NCBI GenBank assembly: GCA_013349485.1
Contig: DUZM01000008.1
Location: forward strand, 1 to 23,900
From: Candidatus Hydrogenedentota bacterium
GTDB lineage: Bacteria > Hydrogenedentota > Hydrogenedentia > Hydrogenedentales > SLHB01
Length of the DNA: 23,900 nt
Reading direction: 5' to 3'
Below the pieces are notes generated by a model. That model searched no databases. It had not been told where the DNA came from and was given only the letters and a program-made list of their open reading frames with translations. Below are positions 1 through 6,541 of the stretch, piece by piece (the first letter of the stretch is position 1; each line of letters begins with the position of its first letter). A program made the position numbers and the translations under genes.

Positions 1-775
1 AAAGGACGGTCTCGCCGCCGCGCAACACCCGGTGTGCAACCGTATTGCTGATGCGTAGCCCCCCTTTCTCCGCGTGAACCAGCTTGCCGTTGCGAATCAT
101 ATGAATGTTGCGGCACACGGGGCACGGGAGCAGTTCCTGGCCCGCGGCGTCCGCAAAAAATATGGCGCCCCGCTGCGCGTCGATGGCTTTCATGGTCGTC
201 TCGAGAATTCGATCGAGCAACGGACAAGGCTCATAGTTCGACGCGATCTCGTTCATGACGGTACACACCGCCCGAAGCGCTTCTTCCGATCGATCCGCCT
301 TGGCAGGTTCGAGGGCAGGTTGCCCGGCCAGAAGCGTCTCCGAGAAGAACACCGTCTCATCCTTTGGCGGTCCTTCTTCGTCGGGCCCTTCGACTTCTTC
401 CAACTCGAACCGCAGCGTCGCGTTGCCCACCTCAATTCGGTCGTTGTGGCGGAGTTCCCCCGCCGGCAGTCGCTCGCCGTTGACGGCGGTGCCGTTCGCA
501 CTCCCGAGGTCGCGCCAATAAAAACCGCCCGGCCGCGCCCGGATCTCGACATGGCGCCGGGAAACCGAGCTTTCCATAATTTGATAGTCGCAGTCGGCGC
601 CCCGGCCAATGACCAGCAGGTCGCCCACCGGAATGCGCTCGGCCTCACGTCCCTCCGCCTCGTGCACGAGGAAACCTAAAAGCACCGTCTCATTCTCCTT
701 AACAATACTGCCACGGACGCCTCGGCTAAGTTTATATCCATCCCTACCCTCAAACACAAGCCCAAGGCGATCCAT
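1..775 (-). CDS. FHA-GAF signalling/regulatory protein (N-terminal part, runs off left edge)
   Basis: The reading frame is open from an ATG at 775 to the window edge, giving 258 visible residues and no stop. An FHA phosphothreonine-binding domain lies at about residues 48-125, with the hallmark IGRG near 57, SVSRRH near 70-75 and GSANGTAVNG near 91-100. A GAF-type domain begins at about 165, with the typical stretch ISNTVAHRVL near 242-251. An acidic linker joins them and carries Thr in a KDETVFFSET context. FHA-GAF fronts are usual in sigma-54 activators, cyclases and other multidomain regulators, and the output domain here is not visible. A GTG at 799 is an alternative start with a slightly better upstream AAGG. 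The gene lies 124 bases downstream of a histidine kinase on the same strand, so a signalling link is plausible but unproven. Confidence 0.8.
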   Translation of the reverse strand, partial: MDRLGLVFEGRDGYKLSRGVRGSIVKENETVLLGFLVHEAEGREAERIPVGDLLVIGRGADCDYQIMESSVSRRHVEIRARPGGFYWRDLGSANGTAVNGERLPAGELRHNDRIEVGNATLRFELEEVEGPDEEGPPKDETVFFSETLLAGQPALEPAKADRSEEALRAVCTVMNEIASNYEPCPLLDRILETTMKAIDAQRGAIFFADAAGQELLPCPVCRNIHMIRNGKLVHAEKGGLRISNTVAHRVLRGGETVL

Positions 776-815
776 GCCCCAATCCGCCGCACGTTGCACC
801 TGTGCCTTCGGCAAA

Positions 816-828
816 TCAGTTGAACTGA
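816..828. promoter_or_regulatory. 13-base perfect palindrome upstream of the FHA-GAF gene
   Basis: TCAGTTGAACTGA is a perfect inverted repeat with six-base arms around one central base. It sits about 40 bases upstream of the ATG at 775 of the FHA-GAF gene, in a 124-base intergenic gap. Position and symmetry suit an operator for a dimeric regulator. No regulator is identified, and one such palindrome can occur by chance. Confidence 0.25.
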
Positions 829-899
829 GGGGTCAGAAACCGGAGACGAGAATACGCAAAATCCGCGGGACGCATGTTGCTTTAACGGCAGGCAAAGGT

Positions 900-1649
900 C
901 TAGCGACCAAGTCCGGCGCCGTCGGCGAGACTGCCGTTGGCTTTGGGAAGTTCGACAATGAACCCGCGCTGGGTGTCGTATGCCAGGTTGCCTTGGTGTT
1001 CCCGGACGGTCTCGCGCGCGGCAAAGAGGCCGAGTCCCAGGTGGCTGTCGTCATTCTTCATCGTATAGAACGGCTCGAAGATGGTCTCCGCCTCGGTTTC
1101 CGGCACCTTGTCGCCGGAATCCCACACTTCGATGATGACATGATCGTCTATGTCGTGCAGGCGCACGGCAATGCGTTTCTGCGGGGCCGAGGCAACGGCC
1201 TCGATGGCGTTGCTTATCAGGGAAAGGAGAACCCTCTCGAGCTTGGGTTGGTCGCCGATGATCGAGGTTCTCCCCTCTTCGTAAGAGGTCTCGATCCGGA
1301 TCTGGGCAGTCTTGAGGTCGTACTGCCTGAGCCCGACGGCCCGTTTGATCAGTTGCGCCGGATCGATTCGCGCTCTTCTCGGTTTGGGCTTGCGTGCAAT
1401 TCCCGTGAGTGCGTTAAGGAGATCCGTACACTTGCGAACGCCCGAGATAATCTCGCCCACCATGCGCTCGGAATCTTTGCTCAACTCGTTGTCGAGCTGG
1501 ATCAACTCGACGTAGGCGAGAATCGCCCCGAGGTAGTTATTAATATCATGGGTAACGCTACTCACGCACTCGCCGACTTGGCTGTAAGAGAACAGTTCCA
1601 GTAGCCGCTGTCGGGTCTCTTTTGTCGCGAGGTCTACATGCGCAACCAC
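900..1649 (-). CDS. Sensorless cytoplasmic histidine kinase
   Basis: About 249 residues that contain only a transmitter module. The H-box is VTHDINNYLGAI with the phospho-acceptor His at about residue 34. The N-box is LISNAIEAV, the G1 box is VWDSGDKV, the F-box is FEPFYT and the G2 box is HLGLGLF, so the HATPase domain is complete. There is no transmembrane segment and no recognisable sensor domain, so input must come from a partner or the very short N-terminus. I chose GTG at 1649 because a GGGGGGAGA purine run ends seven bases before it. TTG at 1655 is also open but lies too close to that site. The overall type is closest to NtrB-like kinases. No response regulator is in the window; the downstream FHA-GAF protein may be its partner (inference). 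Confidence 0.85.
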   Translation of the reverse strand: MVAHVDLATKETRQRLLELFSYSQVGECVSSVTHDINNYLGAILAYVELIQLDNELSKDSERMVGEIISGVRKCTDLLNALTGIARKPKPRRARIDPAQLIKRAVGLRQYDLKTAQIRIETSYEEGRTSIIGDQPKLERVLLSLISNAIEAVASAPQKRIAVRLHDIDDHVIIEVWDSGDKVPETEAETIFEPFYTMKNDDSHLGLGLFAARETVREHQGNLAYDTQRGFIVELPKANGSLADGAGLGR

Positions 1650-1684
1650 AGCCAATCTCCCCCCGTGTCTACACTAGTAGGTTT

Positions 1685-1713
1685 ATTGTGCCATAAGTTG
1701 CCTGGCAAATCAA
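1685..1713 (-). promoter_or_regulatory. Candidate sigma-70-type promoter for the histidine kinase
   Basis: On the minus strand TTGATT (1713-1708) and CACAAT (1690-1685) are separated by exactly 17 bases, with four of six matches to each consensus box. The site lies in the 106-base gap between icd and the kinase, about 36 bases upstream of the chosen GTG. It suggests the kinase and FHA-GAF genes can be transcribed separately from icd. Confidence 0.35.
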
Positions 1714-1761
1714 GCGGTATTTCCCGTAAGGACTCCCCTCGCTTGCGACTTTTGCGCAGTT

Positions 1762-2997
1762 TTAGAGGTTTGCGGCAACGCTTTCCGCAAATTCACTGCA
1801 TTTCAGCTCCGTTGCCCCCACCATGAGCCGGGCAAAGTCGTAGGTAACCCTTTTTGCCTTGAACGTTTTTACGATAGCGTTGACGATCGCGTCCGATACC
1901 TCACCCCATCCCATGTGTTCGAACATCATCACCCCGGAGAGGATGATGCTGCTCGGATTGACCTTGTCGAGGTTGGCGTACTTTGGCGCGGTGCCGTGCG
2001 TCGCCTCGAATATGGCAGCGCCGGTTTCGTAGTTGATGTTGGCGCCGGGGGCAATGCCGATGCCGCCGACTTGTGCGGCGAGGGCGTCGCTTATGTAATC
2101 GCCGTTAAGCTTCATCGTCGCCACGACGTCGAACTCGAGCGGCCGCGTCAGAATCTGTTGGAGGAAAATGTCGGCGATGGCGTCTTTCACGAGCAGTTTG
2201 TCGCCGGGTTGCCCGTTGCAGTCTTCCCAGGCAACGGCCACGTCGGCGAACTCTTCCTTGACGAGCTCGTAGCCCCACCTTCTAAACGCGCCCTCGGTGA
2301 ACTTCATAATGTTGCCTTTATGGACGAGGGTCACGGACGCGCGCCGGTGTTTCAGGGCGTGATTAATCGCGGCGCGCACGATCCTTCTTGTGCCGCGTTT
2401 GCTGATGGGTTTGAAGCCGATGCCGGCGTCCGGGCGGATATGCCAGTCGAACGCGCGGCTGACGAACGCGATAAACCGCCGCGCCTCCTCGCTGCCTGCC
2501 GCGACCTCGAGACCTGAATATACGTCCTCGGTGTTCTCGCGAAAAATTACCATATCGACCTTGTGCGGTTCGCGCACGGGACTCGGCACGCCCTCGAACC
2601 AACGAATCGGCCGCACACACGCAAACAGGTCCAGTTGCTGCCGAAGCGTCACGTTCAGGCTGCGATAGCCGCCGCCCACGGGCGTGGTGAGCGGACCTTT
2701 GATGGCGATGTGATACTCGCGGATGGCGTCCAGCGTCTCTTGGGGAAGGTAGCTTCCGCACAAAGCATTCGCCTTTTCGCCCGCGTAGACTTCCATCCAC
2801 GCGACTTCCCGCCCGGCGCCGTAGCAATGTTTCACCGCCGCGTCGAACACCATTCGGGCCGCGCGCCAGATGTCGGGCCCCGTGCCGTCGCCCTCGATGA
2901 AGGCGACGATGGGACGGTTTGGGGTTTGCAGTGCCCCGCCGGCGTCGATGGCGATCCGCTGGCCTTGCGGAACTTCAATATGGGTATAATCCGTCAT
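1762..2997 (-). CDS. icd: NADP-dependent isocitrate dehydrogenase
   Basis: Oxidative decarboxylation of isocitrate to 2-oxoglutarate in the TCA cycle, cytoplasmic. The 411-residue product matches the homodimeric E. coli-type Icd over its whole length (416 residues in E. coli). Visible active-site residues include Ser113 in GGGYRSLNV, the isocitrate-binding arginines at about 119, 129 and 153, Lys227 in LVHKGN, and metal-binding Asp300/Asp304 in LNGDYISD. Lys339-Tyr340 in HGTAPKY and Tyr386/Arg390 in VTYDFAR are the residues that select NADP over NAD. The start is ATG at 2997 behind a GAGGGCGAGG ribosome-binding region. A longer version from TTG at 3045 would add 16 residues absent from the family. 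It lies 98 bases after serA on the same strand and supplies the carbon skeleton for glutamate, the amino donor in serine synthesis. Confidence 0.97.
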   Translation of the reverse strand: MTDYTHIEVPQGQRIAIDAGGALQTPNRPIVAFIEGDGTGPDIWRAARMVFDAAVKHCYGAGREVAWMEVYAGEKANALCGSYLPQETLDAIREYHIAIKGPLTTPVGGGYRSLNVTLRQQLDLFACVRPIRWFEGVPSPVREPHKVDMVIFRENTEDVYSGLEVAAGSEEARRFIAFVSRAFDWHIRPDAGIGFKPISKRGTRRIVRAAINHALKHRRASVTLVHKGNIMKFTEGAFRRWGYELVKEEFADVAVAWEDCNGQPGDKLLVKDAIADIFLQQILTRPLEFDVVATMKLNGDYISDALAAQVGGIGIAPGANINYETGAAIFEATHGTAPKYANLDKVNPSSIILSGVMMFEHMGWGEVSDAIVNAIVKTFKAKRVTYDFARLMVGATELKCSEFAESVAANL

Positions 2998-3095
2998 CCT
3001 CGCCCTCGAGTGTCGTTCCGGGACTTCCTTGAGAATGACCGCCAATCCGCCTTCGGGACGGCTTTTGAGGTTCTCTGAAATAAGGGGCGCCGCGG

Positions 3096-4274
3096 CTAAA
3101 GCGCCACGAGTCGCGCCTGGGTCACGTGAGGCACCTGACGCACCTTGTCCAACAGATCCTCGCCGGGTCTCGCGTCGAGGTTGAGCACCGTCAACGCCAA
3201 ACCGCCCGGTTCGGTGCGCCCGAGCGTCATGTTGGCGATGTTGATGCCGGCCTCGCCCAGCAACTGCGTGATGCCGGCCATGATCATCGGCTTGTCTTCA
3301 TTGTTGCACACAAGCATACAGCCTTCGGGCTTGGCGTCTACGCGAATGCCGTCGATGCTGCAGATCCGCGCGTCCCCTTTGCCGAACAACGTACCGACAA
3401 TGTGATGGCTCTCCTTGTCCGTGGCGACGTTCACGCCGATGCTGAAGGCGTAGTCCAACACGGCGGCCCGACGCTTCTCGCTGCACTCGATGCCGTGGGC
3501 CTCGAGCAGCGAAGGCGCGCTGACTTCGTTAACGGTCTCGACGAGCGGTTCGAAGAAACCCTTGAGAATGGCCGTTGTGACGGGGTACATATCGGCCACG
3601 CCGAAATCGCCCGCATACTCGATTCGGATCGACGACGGATGCCCTTCCATGTAGAGTCCCTGGAACCGCCCCAACCGCTCTGCAAGGTACAGGATCGGCT
3701 CGAGTTGTTTGCGGGTGGCGCCGTCGAGGCTGGGCACGTTCACGGCGTTGACTATCGTGCCCGCGGTCAGATAGTCAACCATTTGCTTGGCGATTTCCAC
3801 GGCCACCGACAGTTGGGCTTCATCGGTCGAGGCGGCTAGGTGCGGCGTGGTTACAACGTTCTCGAGTCCAAGGAAAGGGTTGTCTTCGAACGGCTCGGCG
3901 GTGTACACATCGAGTGCCGCCCCGGCGATGAGGTTTTCTTTGAGCGCCTGAGCCAGGTCGGCCTCATTGACGAGTCCGCCCCGGGCCGTATTGATAATGC
4001 GGGCGGTGGGCTTCATTCTGTTTAACTGCGGCATGGCGATCATGTTGGCGGTCTTTTCGGATTTGGGCGCGTGCACGGTAATGAAGTCCGAGCGTTCGAG
4101 CAGTTCGTCCAGCGTCACCAACTCTACGCCCAAGGCCTCCGCTTTGAGTTTGGTCAGAATCGGGTCGAAGACGATGACGTTCATCTCGAACGCCTGCGCC
4201 CGTTTGGCCACCGCGGAACCGATCCTGCCGATGCCGATGACGCCGAGGGTCTTGCCGCAGACTTCCGTGCCCAT
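3096..4274 (-). CDS. serA: D-3-phosphoglycerate dehydrogenase, C-terminal portion (after internal stop)
   Basis: This 392-residue frame is the larger part of a serA gene that begins at 4676. It is in the same frame as the N-terminal part, separated only by a TAA and one Phe codon. It holds the Rossmann NAD-binding fingerprint GVIGIGRIG (fragment residues 11-19) and the catalytic Arg98 (NTARGG), Glu127 (TAEP) and His145 (TPHLAAST). An intervening ASB-type domain follows, then a C-terminal ACT domain at about 315-392, containing ITQLLGEAGINIANMTLG. Together the two parts would be about 526 residues, the length of type I (long) PGDH. The ATG at 4274 lies just downstream of the stop, so reinitiation is possible, though there is no strong ribosome-binding site. 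The halves may therefore be a pseudogene, a sequencing or assembly error, or two co-expressed polypeptides. Confidence 0.9.
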   Translation of the reverse strand: MGTEVCGKTLGVIGIGRIGSAVAKRAQAFEMNVIVFDPILTKLKAEALGVELVTLDELLERSDFITVHAPKSEKTANMIAMPQLNRMKPTARIINTARGGLVNEADLAQALKENLIAGAALDVYTAEPFEDNPFLGLENVVTTPHLAASTDEAQLSVAVEIAKQMVDYLTAGTIVNAVNVPSLDGATRKQLEPILYLAERLGRFQGLYMEGHPSSIRIEYAGDFGVADMYPVTTAILKGFFEPLVETVNEVSAPSLLEAHGIECSEKRRAAVLDYAFSIGVNVATDKESHHIVGTLFGKGDARICSIDGIRVDAKPEGCMLVCNNEDKPMIMAGITQLLGEAGINIANMTLGRTEPGGLALTVLNLDARPGEDLLDKVRQVPHVTQARLVAL

Positions 4275-4277
4275 GAA

Positions 4278-4676
4278 TTACTTGCGATCCCACCGCCCCG
4301 CCTCCATGGACGCGTGGGCGCGGGGCACGTTCCGGCACAGCGCAAACAGCAGCGCAAACGTATGTTCACAGGTCGATATCGTGTTGCCGCCGGGCGTATT
4401 CATGACCACAATGCCCATCTCTGTGGCGGTCGCCTTGTCGATGTTGTCCGTGCCGACGCCTGCCCGGCCGATTACTCTGAGTTTCTTGGCGTTTCTAAGG
4501 GCTTCCCCGGTGACTTTCGTGGCGCTCCGCACCACGAGCCCGTGGTAATCGCCGATGACGCCGGCCAGTTCATCGGGTTGCTGGGACGGTCCTACGTCTA
4601 CTTCAAACCCTTTGGCCTGCTGGAAGACGTTGACGCCCTCCTCGCTCAACCCGTCCAGCACCAGGATCTTTGGCAT
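4278..4676 (-). CDS. serA: D-3-phosphoglycerate dehydrogenase, N-terminal portion (truncated by TAA)
   Basis: This 132-residue frame is the start of SerA, which oxidises 3-phosphoglycerate in the first step of serine synthesis. It carries the substrate-domain start MPKILVLDGLSEEGV and the conserved GLVVRSATKVT and IGRAGVGTDNID motifs. It ends at WDRK followed by TAA (4278-4280), at the point where family members normally continue with Lys-Phe-Met-Gly. The C-terminal portion resumes in the same frame, so a single base substitution (for example AAA to TAA) explains the break. The upstream aminotransferase gene ends only three bases away, so the two are almost certainly one transcript. On its own this piece lacks the nucleotide-binding core and catalytic residues and should be inactive. 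Confidence 0.9.
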   Translation of the reverse strand: MPKILVLDGLSEEGVNVFQQAKGFEVDVGPSQQPDELAGVIGDYHGLVVRSATKVTGEALRNAKKLRVIGRAGVGTDNIDKATATEMGIVVMNTPGGNTISTCEHTFALLFALCRNVPRAHASMEAGRWDRK

Positions 4677-4679
4677 GGC

Positions 4680-5819
4680 TCACTCCCCCGCAAAGTAGCG
4701 TTGCGCCGCCGCAACGCCCTCGCCAACTCGGACGTTGACGCCGAGTTCTTTGAGCGCGAGTTCCACCGCGCCGAGAACGACAAGCATGTCGAATTGGTCA
4801 TAGTACCCCATGTGCGCGATCCGCTCGATCCTGCCCTTCAGATGTTCCTGGCCACCGGCACAGGTCACCTTATATTCGTCGCGCAGTTTCTTGTGCAGCA
4901 CGCCGCCGTCGAATCCCTCGGGCAACTTGATGGCCGTGGCCGCGTTCGACGGCGATTGAGCGAATAGCGCCATGCCCATGGCCACGACGCCGGCCCGCGT
5001 CGCCTCGGCAAGTTTACGGTGACGCGCCCACAACGGCTCCATGCCTTCGTCGAGAATCATATCAAGCGATCTATCCAGGCCGATGACGCTCGAGACTGCC
5101 GGCGTGAACGGCGTGGTCTTCTTTTCAAGATTGCTCAGGGCCTTCTCGAACGACAAATAGAATTTGGGCAGCGTCGAATGCGCCATCGCGGCCCGGGCCT
5201 TTGGTCCGAGGGCCGCAAATGCAAGGCCCGGCGGAAGCATAAGCGCTTTCTGCGAGCCCGCCACGACCACGTCGATTCCCCAGTCGTCCATCCGCAACTC
5301 GTCCGCGCAAACGGCGCTGACCGCGTCCACCACCAACACGGCGTCCGTATTCGCGGTGATCTCGGCAATGGCCTTTACGTCGGTCAAGCCGGTGGTGCTC
5401 GTCTCGTTGAGCGTGGTAAACACGGCCTTGGTGTCCGGATTGTGCTTGAGGCCCTCTTCGATTCGCGCCGGGGCGACGGCCGTTCCCCACTCGATGTCGA
5501 TGACGTTCATTTCGACGCCATGGGCCTTGCCGATTAGGCCCCACCGCTCGCCGAACTTGCCGCCGTTCACCGATATTGCTTTGTCGCCGGCCGAGAGCAA
5601 GTTTACGACCGCAGCCTCCATGGCGGCCGTGCCCGAACCCGATAAGATGACCACCGGGCTCGAAGTCTGGAAAACCGACTTGAGTTTCTCCGAAACGCGA
5701 ACGAAGACCTCCTCGAATGCCGCTTGCCGATGGTGCGTCATGGGCGCGGCCATGGCAAGCAAGACTTCCGGCGGCACGCTCGTCGGACCCGGCGTAAACA
5801 AACGTTGTTTTCTCATCAT
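4680..5819 (-). CDS. Class V PLP aminotransferase, probable phosphoserine aminotransferase
   Basis: A 379-residue fold-type I PLP enzyme of the alanine-glyoxylate/serine-pyruvate aminotransferase family. The N-terminal FTPGPTSVPPEVL motif, the substrate-strand VVDAVSAV (Asp165) and the Schiff-base lysine Lys191 in AGSQKALMLPPGL are all present. The family includes serine-pyruvate, alanine-glyoxylate and, in methanogens and various bacteria, phosphoserine aminotransferases. The three-base gap to serA argues for conversion of 3-phosphohydroxypyruvate to phosphoserine, replacing a classical SerC; that is inference from context. Two adjacent ATG codons mark the start, and I take the first (5819), with an AGGG about ten bases upstream. 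Glycine or serine-glyoxylate aminotransfer remains an alternative. Confidence 0.9.
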   Translation of the reverse strand: MMRKQRLFTPGPTSVPPEVLLAMAAPMTHHRQAAFEEVFVRVSEKLKSVFQTSSPVVILSGSGTAAMEAAVVNLLSAGDKAISVNGGKFGERWGLIGKAHGVEMNVIDIEWGTAVAPARIEEGLKHNPDTKAVFTTLNETSTTGLTDVKAIAEITANTDAVLVVDAVSAVCADELRMDDWGIDVVVAGSQKALMLPPGLAFAALGPKARAAMAHSTLPKFYLSFEKALSNLEKKTTPFTPAVSSVIGLDRSLDMILDEGMEPLWARHRKLAEATRAGVVAMGMALFAQSPSNAATAIKLPEGFDGGVLHKKLRDEYKVTCAGGQEHLKGRIERIAHMGYYDQFDMLVVLGAVELALKELGVNVRVGEGVAAAQRYFAGE

Positions 5820-5858
5820 GATGCGTTACCCTACGAGGGCTGACTGCACTCCCTTTCG

Positions 5859-5951
5859 TTAACAGAGAACCGACCCAAATATGAGCGAGGAAACCATGAA
5901 TCCGAGGAGCCCTGAGGCTACCAAACCGAGCTCACCCGTGTCAAACTTCAT
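5859..5951 (-). CDS. Possible 30-residue single-pass membrane microprotein
   Basis: A short frame from ATG at 5951 to TAA (5861-5859), directly behind AGGAGG (two bases before the ATG, closer than usual). The peptide begins MKFDTGELG and then runs as one hydrophobic helix, containing SGLLGFMVSSLIFG, to a terminal Cys. That is the pattern of a single transmembrane segment with a short acidic N-terminus. It would be the first gene of the aminotransferase-serA transcript, about 40 bases upstream. I do not recognise the family. The short spacing and tiny size leave real doubt that it is translated. Confidence 0.35.
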   Translation of the reverse strand: MKFDTGELGLVASGLLGFMVSSLIFGSVLC

Positions 5952-5968
5952 CGCCTCCTAGAAAGTGC

Positions 5969-5997
5969 TTGATTTTGGCGTAATGTAAAGCTAACAT
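5969..5997 (+). promoter_or_regulatory. Candidate sigma-70-type promoter for the speD operon
   Basis: TTGATT (5969-5974) and TAACAT (5992-5997) are separated by 17 bases. They lie in the divergent region between the serine and polyamine operons, about 117 bases before the speD start. The predicted start of transcription near 6004 coincides with an imperfect palindrome (CCGTTTCCGGAAAGGAACGG, 6004-6023) that could be an operator or a leader hairpin. Confidence 0.45.
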
Positions 5998-6042
5998 ATG
6001 CTGCCGTTTCCGGAAAGGAACGGATTGGTTGCCGACCCCAAG

Positions 6043-6104
6043 CCTCCCTTGAGCAAGGAGAACTCGCGTAAGGCGGCGTTAGCAGCTTCAAGCGTCAGAG
6101 GAGG
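6043..6104 (+). promoter_or_regulatory. Structured speD leader with mutually exclusive pairings
   Basis: CCTCC at 6043-6047 is complementary to the GGAGG Shine-Dalgarno core of speD at 6100-6104. The same pyrimidine stretch can instead fold locally (6044-6050 with 6055-6060, loop GAGC). The two pairings exclude each other, which is the logic of a translational switch. No known riboswitch consensus is recognised, and the pairing could be coincidental. Confidence 0.3.
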
Positions 6105-6113
6105 TTATATGCG

Positions 6114-6515
6114 TTGCATAAGGGCAAACACCTTCTGATTGACTGTCGAAACGTGGCGCGGGAACTGTGCCTGGACGACAAGCGTTTTCTAGACGTCATG
6201 GCACGGGCCGCCGAGCGAGCCGGCGCCACCGTTATTTCGCAAGTCCGCTACAAGTTCGGTCTCGATTCTCCCCCGGGTTTTGCCGCCGTCGTTGTCCTGG
6301 ACGAAAGCCACTGCTCGGCCCACACGTACGCCGACTTAGGCCTCGTGGCGCTGGATATCTTCACCTGCGGCAATACCGAACCCAGGGAGGTGCTCGAGTA
6401 TCTCCGAGCGGAGATGGATCTGGGCAACGTGGCCGTCAGGGAGTTGCGTCGGTTCGAGGCGCCCAACCTTGTTCTCGATCCCGTGGTTGCCGGCTGCGAG
6501 ACTACTTTCGCGTAG
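6114..6515 (+). CDS. speD: S-adenosylmethionine decarboxylase proenzyme
   Basis: Makes decarboxylated AdoMet, the aminopropyl donor for spermidine synthesis. The 133-residue protein is the short prokaryotic (SpeH/Thermotoga-type) class, which self-cleaves at Glu64-Ser65 in DESHCSAHTY to leave a pyruvoyl cofactor. The catalytic His70 and Cys85 (DIFTCG) are in place, as is the GKHLLIDC start motif. The start is TTG at 6114, nine bases after a strong AGAGGAGG; no in-frame ATG exists nearby. An out-of-frame ATG at 6109 uses the same ribosome-binding site and opens a nine-residue frame that overlaps the start. The deoxyhypusine-synthase-like gene follows after 26 bases, so they are probably cotranscribed. 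Confidence 0.93.
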   Translation: MHKGKHLLIDCRNVARELCLDDKRFLDVMARAAERAGATVISQVRYKFGLDSPPGFAAVVVLDESHCSAHTYADLGLVALDIFTCGNTEPREVLEYLRAEMDLGNVAVRELRRFEAPNLVLDPVVAGCETTFA

Positions 6516-6541
6516 TTCGTGCCTAAAGGGGAGCGGACAAG

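Noticed and set aside
609..1604. Long plus-strand frame (331 codons) opposite the histidine kinase
   Set aside because: It is antisense to a kinase with all its sequence boxes intact. Its translation has no recognisable domain and arises from GC-rich codon structure.
2998..3045. TTG-initiated extension of icd
   Set aside because: The 16 added residues are absent from the family, and the ATG at 2997 has a better ribosome-binding site.
4278..4280. Stop-codon recoding (selenocysteine or pyrrolysine) in serA
   Set aside because: The codon is TAA, not TGA or TAG, and TAA ends other intact genes here.
5881..5961. 26-codon plus-strand frame opposite the candidate microprotein
   Set aside because: No ribosome-binding site, low-complexity hydrophilic peptide, and it lies upstream of the predicted speD promoter.
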